Source of the DNA: Chloroflexota bacterium
GTDB taxonomy: Bacteria > Chloroflexota > Anaerolineae > 4572-78
NCBI GenBank assembly: GCA_024278015.1
Contig: JAJRUC010000526.1
Location: 1-7,209 of the forward strand
Direction of reading: 5' to 3'
Length of the DNA stretch: 7,209 bases
This document shows positions 1-5,295 of this stretch, piece after piece. The stretch's first letter is position 1. Every line of letters starts with the position of its first letter. Both the position numbers and the translations under genes were made by a program. Below the pieces are notes generated by a model. The model had not been told where the DNA came from and searched no databases. It saw only the letters and a program-made list of their open reading frames with translations.

Positions 1-1
1 A

Positions 2-616
2 ATCGAACCGGCTGTCCTGCAAGCGCCCGCCATCCCCCTGCCCCCGCTGCCGCCGGAAGCCATCCAGGTCAGCAATGCAGACAAAGACACGCCGCCGCCG
101 CAACTGTTCTGCCATTTTGCCGAAGGCACAGACAGCGCCAGCCTGCCCCCGGATGCTCTGCCCCAATTATTCCTGGCTCCGCCGCGCAACGAGGAAAGTC
201 TGAAGGCAGCCCACGAATGGGCGCAGGCCAACAACATCGCCCTCCTGCCCAGCCAAACCTGCAACGACGACCTGCTGGCTCTGGCCCGCGACCCCAACCG
301 GGTAGCCGTCTATCGCATCACCAGCCCGGCGCAGGGAGAGGCAATTAGCGGCGTCCTGCCTATTGTGGGCACGGCCGATTTTGACCCCAACGTCGTTCAA
401 TTTTATAAAATTGAATTAGGCATCCCCAATGGCAGCGGCGGCTACGACTGGGTAACGCTGGGCGAGACACACAGCACACCCGTCGTCAACGGTACGCCGG
501 AAATGCTGCACGCCGACGCCCTGCCTCCCGGCGACTACCTGCTGCGCCTCATCGTGGTCAAAGACAGCAACTACGTCGGCGAACCGCACACCATTGCCTT
601 TTCGATTGGTTCGTGA
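2..616 (+). CDS. Probable class A penicillin-binding protein, C-terminal part only (5' end outside the window)
   Basis: An open frame enters from the left edge and runs to a TGA at 614-616, giving 204 residues with no start in view. The first third is proline-rich. Then comes a segment with two cysteines (about residues 37 and 86). The last ~90 residues form a beta-rich tail with the pattern I-x-x-P-x-x-G-x-x-x-x-G-V-x-P-I-V-G-T-A-D-F, then F-Y-K-I-E-L-G, W-V-T-L-G, P-V-V-N-G and LPPGDYLLRLIVV. As I recall, this tail ends many Chloroflexota bifunctional transglycosylase/transpeptidase proteins (peptidoglycan synthesis, outside the membrane). The catalytic domains lie upstream of the window, so the assignment rests on the tail alone. 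A secreted protease or other extracellular protein with the same accessory domain is an alternative. The gene converges on pgk with 43 bp between stop codons. No ACGGCCGT copy lies in this part, only the near match ACGGCCGA at 371-378. Confidence 0.6.
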   Translation: MEPAVLQAPAIPLPPLPPEAIQVSNADKDTPPPQLFCHFAEGTDSASLPPDALPQLFLAPPRNEESLKAAHEWAQANNIALLPSQTCNDDLLALARDPNRVAVYRITSPAQGEAISGVLPIVGTADFDPNVVQFYKIELGIPNGSGGYDWVTLGETHSTPVVNGTPEMLHADALPPGDYLLRLIVVKDSNYVGEPHTIAFSIGS

Positions 617-661
617 TGCGTATTGCGTATTGATCCGGTTACGCAACACGCAATATGTATC
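615..661. repeat. Imperfect inverted repeat between convergent genes, possible bidirectional terminator
   Basis: Arms 615-631 and 645-661 match as an inverted repeat at 14 of 17 positions, with a 13-nt loop. Two of the three mismatches would be G-U wobbles in plus-strand RNA. The left arm contains the last two bases of the PBP stop codon, and the right arm reaches the pgk stop codon. The sequence is built from a short iterated unit (GCGTATT twice on the left, CGCAACA/CGCAATA on the right). There is no run of T after either side, so it is not a classic intrinsic terminator. A hairpin that ends or stabilises both transcripts is an inference. Confidence 0.5.
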
Positions 662-1874
662 ACGCCTCATCCAACACAGCGATACCGGGTAACGTCTTAC
701 CTTCCAGCAGTTCCAGACTGGCTCCGCCGCCGGTGCTGATGTGGCTCATCTTGTCCGCCAGACCCGCCTTCTTCACGGCCGCCGCCGAATCCCCGCCGCC
801 AATGATCACTTGTGTGCCCTGTGAAGCTTGCTCGGCTAATATCTCCGCCAGTTGATTGGTCCCCGCAGCAAACCGGTCAAACTCAAAGACCCCCATCGGC
901 CCATTCCAGACCACCAGTTTAGCGCCCTGCAATTTTTGCCGGAACAAGTCTAACGTGGCCGGGCCAATGTCCAGGGCCATTTTGTTCGCCCCGATATGTT
1001 CGACGGGTACAATTTCGGCCAAAGCATCGGCCGCGAATTTGTCAGCCACGACCAGATCAATGGGCAGCGCCAGCCGGTCGCCGGCCGTTTCCAACAGGCG
1101 GGCTGCTTCAGGCAGGGCATCTTCTTCTACCAGCGAGGTTCCCGTCTCGTACCCTTTGGCTCGCAGGAAGGTGTTGGCCATACCGCCGCCGATGAGGATG
1201 ACGTCCGCTTTGTCCAGCAGGTTTTCGATGAGCTTGATTTTGTCGGAGATTTTGGCCCCGCCCATGATGGCGACGTAGGGATGGGGGGGATTGGCTACGG
1301 CCGTGCCCAGCGCCGCCAACTCTTTCTCCATCAAAAAGCCGGCCACAACCGGTTTACCTTCAGCCCGCATCACCTGAGCCACACCCTCTGTACTGGCGTG
1401 TGCCCGATGCGCTGACCCGAAAGCGTCATCCACATATACATCGGCTAAGACAGCCAGTTGAGCAGACAAGGCCGGGTCGTTTTTCTTTTCGCCCGGTTCA
1501 AAGCGGGTGTTTTCCAGAAGCATGATTTGGCCGGGTTGGAGGGTGGCGGCTACGGCCGTTACTTCATCTCCCACCACTTCATCCATCTTTAACACCGGCC
1601 TGTCCAGAATTTCACTCAACCGGGCGGCTACCGGATCCATGGCAAACTGTCTATCCGCCGGCGATTTCGGCCGTCCCAGATGGGAGCAAAGAATCAGGGC
1701 CGCCCCACGATCCAGCAAATAGTGCAACGTGGGCAGCGCCGCCCGAATGCGAGTATCATCTGTCACCGTGATGTCGTCATTGGGGTCTTTACTGCTCAAC
1801 GGTACATTAAAATCAACCCGCACCAATACTTTTTTGCCTTGTACATCAACATCTTCAACAGTTTTCTTGTTCAT
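660..1874 (-). CDS. pgk: Phosphoglycerate kinase
   Basis: This cytoplasmic enzyme transfers the acyl phosphate of 1,3-bisphosphoglycerate to ADP, making ATP and 3-phosphoglycerate in glycolysis, and works in reverse in gluconeogenesis or carbon fixation. The 404-residue length is normal for a bacterial monomeric enzyme. The substrate site in the N-terminal domain is intact: D21 and N23 in VDFNVPL, R42 in DDTRIRAALPT, H65 and R68 in SHLGRPK, R124 in LENTRF and R157 in DAFGSAHRAHAST. The nucleotide domain shows K208 and K212 in GGAKISDKIK, WNGPMGVFE at 323-331, GGGDS at 359-363 and the hinge motif STGGGASLELLEGK near 380-393. I chose the ATG at 1874 over the in-frame ATG at 1889, because GAGG followed by a 6-nt spacer precedes the former and no Shine-Dalgarno precedes the latter. 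Usual partners gap and tpi are absent. The upstream neighbour is the DUF190 gene, 117 bp away. Two ACGGCCGT octamers lie inside, at 1297 and 1552. Confidence 0.97.
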   Translation of the reverse strand: MNKKTVEDVDVQGKKVLVRVDFNVPLSSKDPNDDITVTDDTRIRAALPTLHYLLDRGAALILCSHLGRPKSPADRQFAMDPVAARLSEILDRPVLKMDEVVGDEVTAVAATLQPGQIMLLENTRFEPGEKKNDPALSAQLAVLADVYVDDAFGSAHRAHASTEGVAQVMRAEGKPVVAGFLMEKELAALGTAVANPPHPYVAIMGGAKISDKIKLIENLLDKADVILIGGGMANTFLRAKGYETGTSLVEEDALPEAARLLETAGDRLALPIDLVVADKFAADALAEIVPVEHIGANKMALDIGPATLDLFRQKLQGAKLVVWNGPMGVFEFDRFAAGTNQLAEILAEQASQGTQVIIGGGDSAAAVKKAGLADKMSHISTGGGASLELLEGKTLPGIAVLDEA

Positions 1875-1900
1875 TTTCTCCCTCGTCATTGGTTACATGA

Positions 1901-1945
1901 ATTGGATGAATGATTTGAATTCGCATACCTGCTCATTCATCCATT
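1901..1945. repeat. Inverted repeat in the pgk leader
   Basis: ATTGGATGAATGA (1901-1913) is matched in inverted orientation by TCATTCATCCATT (1933-1945), 12 of 13 positions, around a 19-nt loop. It sits 27 bp upstream of the chosen pgk start, so it would fold in the pgk 5' leader or at the 3' end of the DUF190 message. No T-run follows on the minus strand, so a simple intrinsic terminator is not supported. A leader structure or a dispersed palindromic repeat are both possible. Confidence 0.5.
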
Positions 1946-1949
1946 AAAA

Positions 1950-1988
1950 AATCCGTGCGAATCCGTCAAACCCGTGTTATCCGTGGTT
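1950..1988. repeat. Degenerate ~10-bp tandem repeat (AATCCGTG units)
   Basis: Four units follow one another: AATCCGTGCG (1950-1959), AATCCGTCAA (1960-1969), ACCCGTGTT (1970-1978) and ATCCGTGGTT (1979-1988). The array ends just before the DUF190 stop codon at 1992-1994. I have the impression that similar ATCCGTG arrays are common intergenic filler in several bacterial phyla, but could not check this. On the minus strand, TTGACG (1969-1964) is followed 15 bp later by TTTAAT (1948-1943). That could act as a weak promoter for pgk, but the short spacing makes it unconvincing. Confidence 0.6.
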
Positions 1989-1991
1989 CTA

Positions 1992-2333
1992 TTATCGTTT
2001 CTTCCGGGGACTATACTTCAGAATGTGCGCTTTTTCCATTGTGACCAAGCCGTTGTCAATTACCTCGTCCAGCCAGGGCAGGAGGGTCTTGATTCTGTCC
2101 TCGTTGTCTATAATTTCAATAACCAGAGGCAGGTCTTCGGAAAGGCGCAGGAAGGAGGCAGTTTGGACACGGGTGTTAGCGCCGTAGCCCATAATGCCAC
2201 GAAATACGGTCGCTCCGGCTATGTTGAGTTCTTTGGCTTTTTTGATGATTTGTTTGTAGAGGGGTTTGCCATCGCACTTGTCGGCTTCGCCGATGAAGAT
2301 GCGCAGCAAGACGCCTTCGCCTGTAATTTTCAT
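1992..2333 (-). CDS. DUF190 family PII-like protein linked to fluoride channel CrcB
   Basis: This small soluble 113-residue protein matches the DUF190 (COG1993) family. It starts MKITGEGVLLRIFIGEADK, followed by a charged helix and the family motif GATVFRGIMGYG at about residues 40-51. After that come a strand with SEDLPLVIEIID (about 69-80) and a helix with LPWLDEVIDNGLVTMEK. The family has a ferredoxin-like fold resembling the PII signal proteins, and its genes often sit beside crcB. A regulatory role on the fluoride channel is commonly supposed but not proven. It lies 71 bp downstream of crcB on the same strand, with a palindromic repeat between them, so co-transcription is likely. GAGGAG (2347-2342) is 8 nt before the ATG and supports this start. 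The length is normal for the family and the frame is intact. Confidence 0.88.
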   Translation of the reverse strand: MKITGEGVLLRIFIGEADKCDGKPLYKQIIKKAKELNIAGATVFRGIMGYGANTRVQTASFLRLSEDLPLVIEIIDNEDRIKTLLPWLDEVIDNGLVTMEKAHILKYSPRKKR

Positions 2334-2347
2334 GGAGTTTTCTCCTC
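2334..2347 (-). promoter_or_regulatory. Ribosome binding site of the DUF190 gene, inside a small hairpin
   Basis: Reading the minus strand, GAGGAG is followed by AAAACTCC and the ATG. GGAG, the A4 loop and CTCC form a 4-bp stem that pairs the core of the Shine-Dalgarno. Such a short stem would only slightly weaken initiation. It is visible in sequence, but its effect is speculative. Confidence 0.35.
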
Positions 2348-2352
2348 AAATT

Positions 2353-2403
2353 GTAGGGCAATTTTGTAAATCGCCCAGAGGACGATTTGCAAAATCGTCC
2401 TAC
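2353..2403. repeat. 51-bp palindromic two-hairpin element (REP/MITE-like)
   Basis: The element is bounded by GTAGG (2353-2357) and CCTAC (2399-2403). It contains two adjacent hairpins. The first has arms 2356-2364 and 2368-2376, one mismatch in 9 bp. The second has perfect 9-bp arms, 2380-2388 and 2392-2400, around the loop GCA. The whole can also fold as one long hairpin: 2353-2366 pairs with 2390-2403 (12 of 14), and 2368-2373 pairs with 2383-2388. It fills almost the whole crcB-DUF190 gap and begins 1 bp after the crcB stop. No transposase gene is nearby. This structure suits a non-autonomous dispersed palindrome, and it could also act as an mRNA-processing or partial termination site inside the operon. 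Confidence 0.75.
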
Positions 2404-2404
2404 A

Positions 2405-2788
2405 TCAACGCATTTGCGCCAGAACAAACCGGGCCAAAACAAGTCCGGCAACAACAAACAAAAGCCCCATGACATTGTTCGCCAAAATGTTCATCAACGC
2501 CGTCTGCATTTCGCCGTCGCGCCACAAGTATACGCTTTCCAGACCATAAGTGGAAAAGGTGGTGAATGCGCCCAACCCGCCGGTCAGGATTAGGGCGCGG
2601 GTATTGGGTGAAACAACGCTCTCGCCGAAAGCGTAGGACAGAAAGCCGATCAAAAAGCAGCCAATGACGTTGACAGCCAATGTGCCATAAGGGAAATCCG
2701 TGCCGAAGCGATCATAAGCCGCGCCGGATACGATGTAGCGCAAGGTGGCGCCAATAGCCCCACCGAGAGCGATGGATAAGATGTGCAA
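2405..2788 (-). CDS. crcB: Fluoride ion channel CrcB/Fluc
   Basis: This inner-membrane channel lets toxic fluoride leave the cell. The family works as a dimer of antiparallel four-helix subunits. At 127 residues the protein has normal length. Four hydrophobic segments lie at about 2-24, 34-55, 63-86 and 97-124. Family signatures are GGAIGATLRY (9-18), the pore asparagine region VNVIGCFLIG with N40, and the core GGLGAFTTFSTYG (70-82). The latter carries the phenylalanines F75 and F78 expected to line the fluoride path and the T76-T77 break expected near the central sodium site. The start is a TTG (2788-2786), chosen because GGAGGA lies 5 nt before it and no ATG exists at this end. A single crcB copy followed by DUF190 suggests a homodimer. 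I saw no fluoride riboswitch in the 50-bp gap upstream, so regulation must lie elsewhere or be constitutive. Confidence 0.95.
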   Translation of the reverse strand: MHILSIALGGAIGATLRYIVSGAAYDRFGTDFPYGTLAVNVIGCFLIGFLSYAFGESVVSPNTRALILTGGLGAFTTFSTYGLESVYLWRDGEMQTALMNILANNVMGLLFVVAGLVLARFVLAQMR

Positions 2789-2793
2789 GGTGT

Positions 2794-2799
2794 TCCTCC
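2794..2799 (-). promoter_or_regulatory. Ribosome binding site fixing the TTG start of crcB
   Basis: On the minus strand GGAGGA is followed by ACACC (5 nt) and TTG. It is the strongest Shine-Dalgarno among the genes here, and it decides the start of crcB at a non-ATG codon. A strong site paired with a weak start codon keeps moderate translation. Confidence 0.8.
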
Positions 2800-2803
2800 G
2801 TTT

Positions 2804-2838
2804 CAGTGTTCAGTTTTTAGTGTACAGTGGCCAGTCAG
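2804..2838. repeat. Degenerate 7-bp tandem repeat (CAGTGTT units)
   Basis: The gap between the lipoprotein stop and the crcB ribosome binding site consists of CAGTGTT, CAGTTTT, TAGTGTA, CAGTGGC and CAGTCAGT in sequence. All share AGT in register at 7-bp steps until the last unit. It abuts the lipoprotein stop codon at 2839-2841. It is likely repeat filler, with no regulatory signal recognised in it. Confidence 0.55.
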
Positions 2839-3876
2839 TTAACGGCCGTATCCCAATAAAGCCATATAGCGAGTTTCTGAGTTGTAATCCGCAGCAAAAA
2901 CCAGGATGAGGTTACGGCCGTCAGCCGATGCTTGCAGCACAAGCCAGCCTTCCGTTTCCCCACCGGGGTAGAGATGGCGGGTTAAATCGGGGACGGGCGG
3001 GACGACGGACGGCCGTTTCCAGGTTGTGCCTGTCTCATCTGTCAATTCAAACAGGAAAGGCATCATCGTTTTGCCCCCTTCCTCCAGACCAATGTAACGC
3101 GCCCACAGCTTAACCGCCACATACGTCATCTCGTCTGCCGGCGAATCGTTAAACTGGTTCGCTTCCCGTACCATTTCCCAGGCGGCGTCGCCCTGAATGA
3201 CGTCTGTAATTTTGATTTGCCATTCGGCCGTCGTCACCGGTTCCTTGTAAGGGGCCGGCGCATTCAAAGAGCGGCCCACTTCTGTCGCCTCAATGGCCGA
3301 CAACTCTGCCACCGGGACAGTCAGCGCCGCATTTTCCGTCAGCGCGGCATACAATATATCATCCTCATCATTAAACCACTCATCCACCACCAGCAGCAAA
3401 TCAGTTTCTCCGTGGCCGACGCGGTAAGCGTACCATCCCTCCATTTCCCCGCCACCCGGCAGACTACTCTTAAGATACGGCTGCGGCGTGACCAATTTGG
3501 CGTCAAAACTGTTATATCGTATCCGATGACTGCCGGTTAATGACAAACCAATACTTTTTTCTTCGGGAGCAACGCTGTTGTTTTGCAGATGGAACTGGAT
3601 CAGGACATATTCTTTGCCGGCGGGCGGCGGTTCATTGTAACTGTTGGCTGCGGCCAACATCTCCCAGGCTTTTTCCCCGCGCAAAAATTGCTGCACCTCT
3701 ATTGTCCAATTGTCTATCTGGATGGGTTGGCCGGGCGGCAGCGGTTTTGCCGGGGACAATCCCGGCGGCTGAGGGGTGGGGAAATCGGGCAGATTGCCAG
3801 GGGATACGCCCGTCTGGCAAGCAAACAGCAGCGTCATCAGCAGCCCCAACACAACGAAACGACAACAACGAAGCAT
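2839..3876 (-). CDS. Predicted lipoprotein with two DUF4352-like domains
   Basis: The N-terminus has a short basic region, a hydrophobic stretch (about 7-19) and the lipobox LFAC with C20 as the acylated residue, so the mature protein is expected to be anchored outside the membrane. A proline-rich linker (about 26-51) follows. Two related halves, about 57-180 and 219-341, share W-x-I, G-x-x-AWEM, AN-x-[YF]-N and later PGGE-x-EGW. This indicates an internal duplication of an immunoglobulin-like beta domain resembling DUF4352/telokin-like modules, which are usually extracellular and of unknown role. No catalytic motif was seen. The start lies 6 bp after the stop of the M24 gene. Its only Shine-Dalgarno-like sequence (AGG) is weak and lies inside the end of that gene, so translational coupling is likely. 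Three ACGGCCGT octamers lie in it, one across the last codons. Lipoprotein status is well supported; the domain family name is a moderate guess. Confidence 0.8.
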   Translation of the reverse strand: MLRCCRFVVLGLLMTLLFACQTGVSPGNLPDFPTPQPPGLSPAKPLPPGQPIQIDNWTIEVQQFLRGEKAWEMLAAANSYNEPPPAGKEYVLIQFHLQNNSVAPEEKSIGLSLTGSHRIRYNSFDAKLVTPQPYLKSSLPGGGEMEGWYAYRVGHGETDLLLVVDEWFNDEDDILYAALTENAALTVPVAELSAIEATEVGRSLNAPAPYKEPVTTAEWQIKITDVIQGDAAWEMVREANQFNDSPADEMTYVAVKLWARYIGLEEGGKTMMPFLFELTDETGTTWKRPSVVPPVPDLTRHLYPGGETEGWLVLQASADGRNLILVFAADYNSETRYMALLGYGR

Positions 3877-3882
3877 GGGTCG

Positions 3883-5193
3883 TTACCTGACCGGAATCAC
3901 CAAATCCGGCCAGTCACGCGGATAATAGGTCATAATCTCGATGCCGTCAGCCGTAATGGCGACCGTGTCTGAATGGCGAAAGCCGCCTAAATCCGGCGCA
4001 TAAAAGCCCGGTTCGATGGTGAACACCATACCCGGCTGCAGCACAGTTTCGTCCCCCGTCTCCAGAAAAGGGCCTTCATGGTAGCGCAGGCCAATGGCGT
4101 GGCCGGTGTGATGTTTCCAGTAAGGCATCAGGCTATTGTTGTCGTAGTAAGCACGCACGGCCGTATCCACATCACCACAGCGCACACCGGGACGCATCGC
4201 CGCAAAAGCAATCTCTTGAGCATTTTTCATGTGAGTAAACAATGCCTTTTGCCGGGCATTCGGTTCCCCCACAAACATGGTGCGTTCCAGTTCCGAGTTG
4301 TAGCCCCACATGGGGCAGCCTGCCCCTGTTACCAGCACATCCCCTGGCTGAAAGGTGATGTTGTTTGCCAGCGCGTGAGGGATAGCCGCGTTCCGGCCAA
4401 TCTGACCGCGATACCCGGCGCTGGGGCCGCTGCTCCACATGCTTTGCGCCCGGTAGAGCGGGCCGATAGCGTCCATCATGGCCAGCGTAGCTTCATTACT
4501 GGCGCGCAGGCTGACGGCCGTTTCCGTTTCCCCTACGGCCGTATACCTTTGCAGCAGCATGTGCGCCAGATGCCCCCATTTACAGCTTTCCTGAATCAAG
4601 GCCAGTTCCGCCGTGCTCTTAATCGCTTGCAGCCGGTTAATCTCCGCCTGCACATTGACCACATTCATCTCCGTCAGGTCGCTTAACGTTGGCCCTTCAT
4701 ACCCCAAAATCCAGGGATAACCGTCATGGTCTGCCCCGATACGGCCGTTGCCCGACGAAATCAGAGAGCGCTGCAACGCCTGCTCCAGATAATCCGGCAG
4801 CAGGGAAATAGTATGCTGCGTCTCTTCGCCCAGATTACTCACGCCGCTGCCCGCTGCCGGCATCATCCCCAGCACATCCAGCAAATCCTTAAAAATCTGC
4901 ATCGGGTGCGCCTGGCCGGGATATTCCGGGTAATGGGCTACTTGCTCAATACCGGTTTCGGCGCGGGCATGTTCCACTTCCAGCCGGGGCACAAACATCG
5001 CTTTCTCTCCGTCTGCGTTCATGGCAAAGGCGATGGGGCGTTCCGTGGGGATGAAGGCAAATCCGGTGAAGTAGAGAATGTTGGCAGCGTCAAACAGGAC
5101 AACGCCGCTCAGGTTTTGTTGTTGGCTGATTTGGAGGAGGGACTGGGTACGGCCGTCAAACTCTTCCCGGCTAATACGAATGGAATGGAGCAT
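3883..5193 (-). CDS. M24 family (creatinase/aminopeptidase P-like) hydrolase with altered metal site
   Basis: The protein has the two-domain layout of the creatinase/prolidase superfamily: a ribonuclease-H-like N-terminal domain (about 15-170) and a C-terminal pita-bread domain (about 190-430). Positions here count from the first ATG (5196). GAGG stands only 3 nt before that ATG but 6 nt before the second (5193), which I take as the start, giving 436 residues. Conserved parts are H274 in PHALANN, H366 in HTGHAIGL, H373 in YHEGP and E395 in TIEPG. Three of the five usual metal ligands are changed: the first Asp is G291 (in VTGAG), the second is E302 (in SELERT), and the last Glu is S409 (in GFRHSDT). 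Peptidase activity on Xaa-Pro substrates is therefore doubtful. A metal-free hydrolase, as in creatinase, is plausible. No signal peptide is seen, so it is probably cytoplasmic. It is followed 6 bp later by the lipoprotein gene and carries five ACGGCCGT octamers. Confidence 0.85.
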   Translation of the reverse strand: MLHSIRISREEFDGRTQSLLQISQQQNLSGVVLFDAANILYFTGFAFIPTERPIAFAMNADGEKAMFVPRLEVEHARAETGIEQVAHYPEYPGQAHPMQIFKDLLDVLGMMPAAGSGVSNLGEETQHTISLLPDYLEQALQRSLISSGNGRIGADHDGYPWILGYEGPTLSDLTEMNVVNVQAEINRLQAIKSTAELALIQESCKWGHLAHMLLQRYTAVGETETAVSLRASNEATLAMMDAIGPLYRAQSMWSSGPSAGYRGQIGRNAAIPHALANNITFQPGDVLVTGAGCPMWGYNSELERTMFVGEPNARQKALFTHMKNAQEIAFAAMRPGVRCGDVDTAVRAYYDNNSLMPYWKHHTGHAIGLRYHEGPFLETGDETVLQPGMVFTIEPGFYAPDLGGFRHSDTVAITADGIEIMTYYPRDWPDLVIPVR

Positions 5194-5218
5194 CATTCAC
5201 CTCATATCTGACTGATTC

Positions 5219-5271
5219 ACCGCAGAGAGCGCGGAGGACGCGGAGATTTTTCTTCTGAACAAGCCTCCGCG
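5219..5271. repeat. GC-rich repeat with inverted arms in the LysM-M24 gap
   Basis: The 102-bp gap holds a purine-rich stretch of related GCGGAG units (ACCGCAGAGAGCGCGGAGG, then ACGCGGAG), followed by CCTCCGCG at 5264-5271. That last block pairs perfectly with CGCGGAGG at 5230-5237, or with 7 bp at 5239-5245. On the minus strand this gives a hairpin after the LysM gene. It is not followed by a T-run, so termination is possible but unproven. Similar CCGCAGAG strings seem to be widespread intergenic repeats. No clear promoter for the M24 gene was found here. Confidence 0.5.
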
Positions 5272-5295
5272 GTTTAACAGGTCGGTCAACCAATC

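Noticed and set aside
856..1415. Two long plus-strand open frames antisense to pgk
   Set aside because: pgk is unmistakable on the minus strand, and both frames give compositionally odd products without motifs.
1875..1889. Upstream in-frame ATG that would extend phosphoglycerate kinase by five residues
   Set aside because: No Shine-Dalgarno stands before it, whereas GAGG sits 6 nt before the ATG at 1874 and the shorter N-terminus matches the family.
1943..1969. Possible promoter for pgk (TTGACG, 15 bp, TTTAAT on the minus strand)
   Set aside because: Spacing is short and the -35 lies in a repeat array, so chance is a good explanation.
4078..4686. Plus-strand open frame of 202 codons antisense to the M24 gene
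   Set aside because: It lies fully inside a gene with strong family motifs on the other strand. No motif or ribosome binding site supports it, and such shadow frames are common in GC-rich DNA.
5264..5271. Intrinsic terminator after the LysM gene
   Set aside because: A stem exists with 5230-5237, but no T-run follows on the minus strand and the arms belong to a repeated GCGGAG motif.
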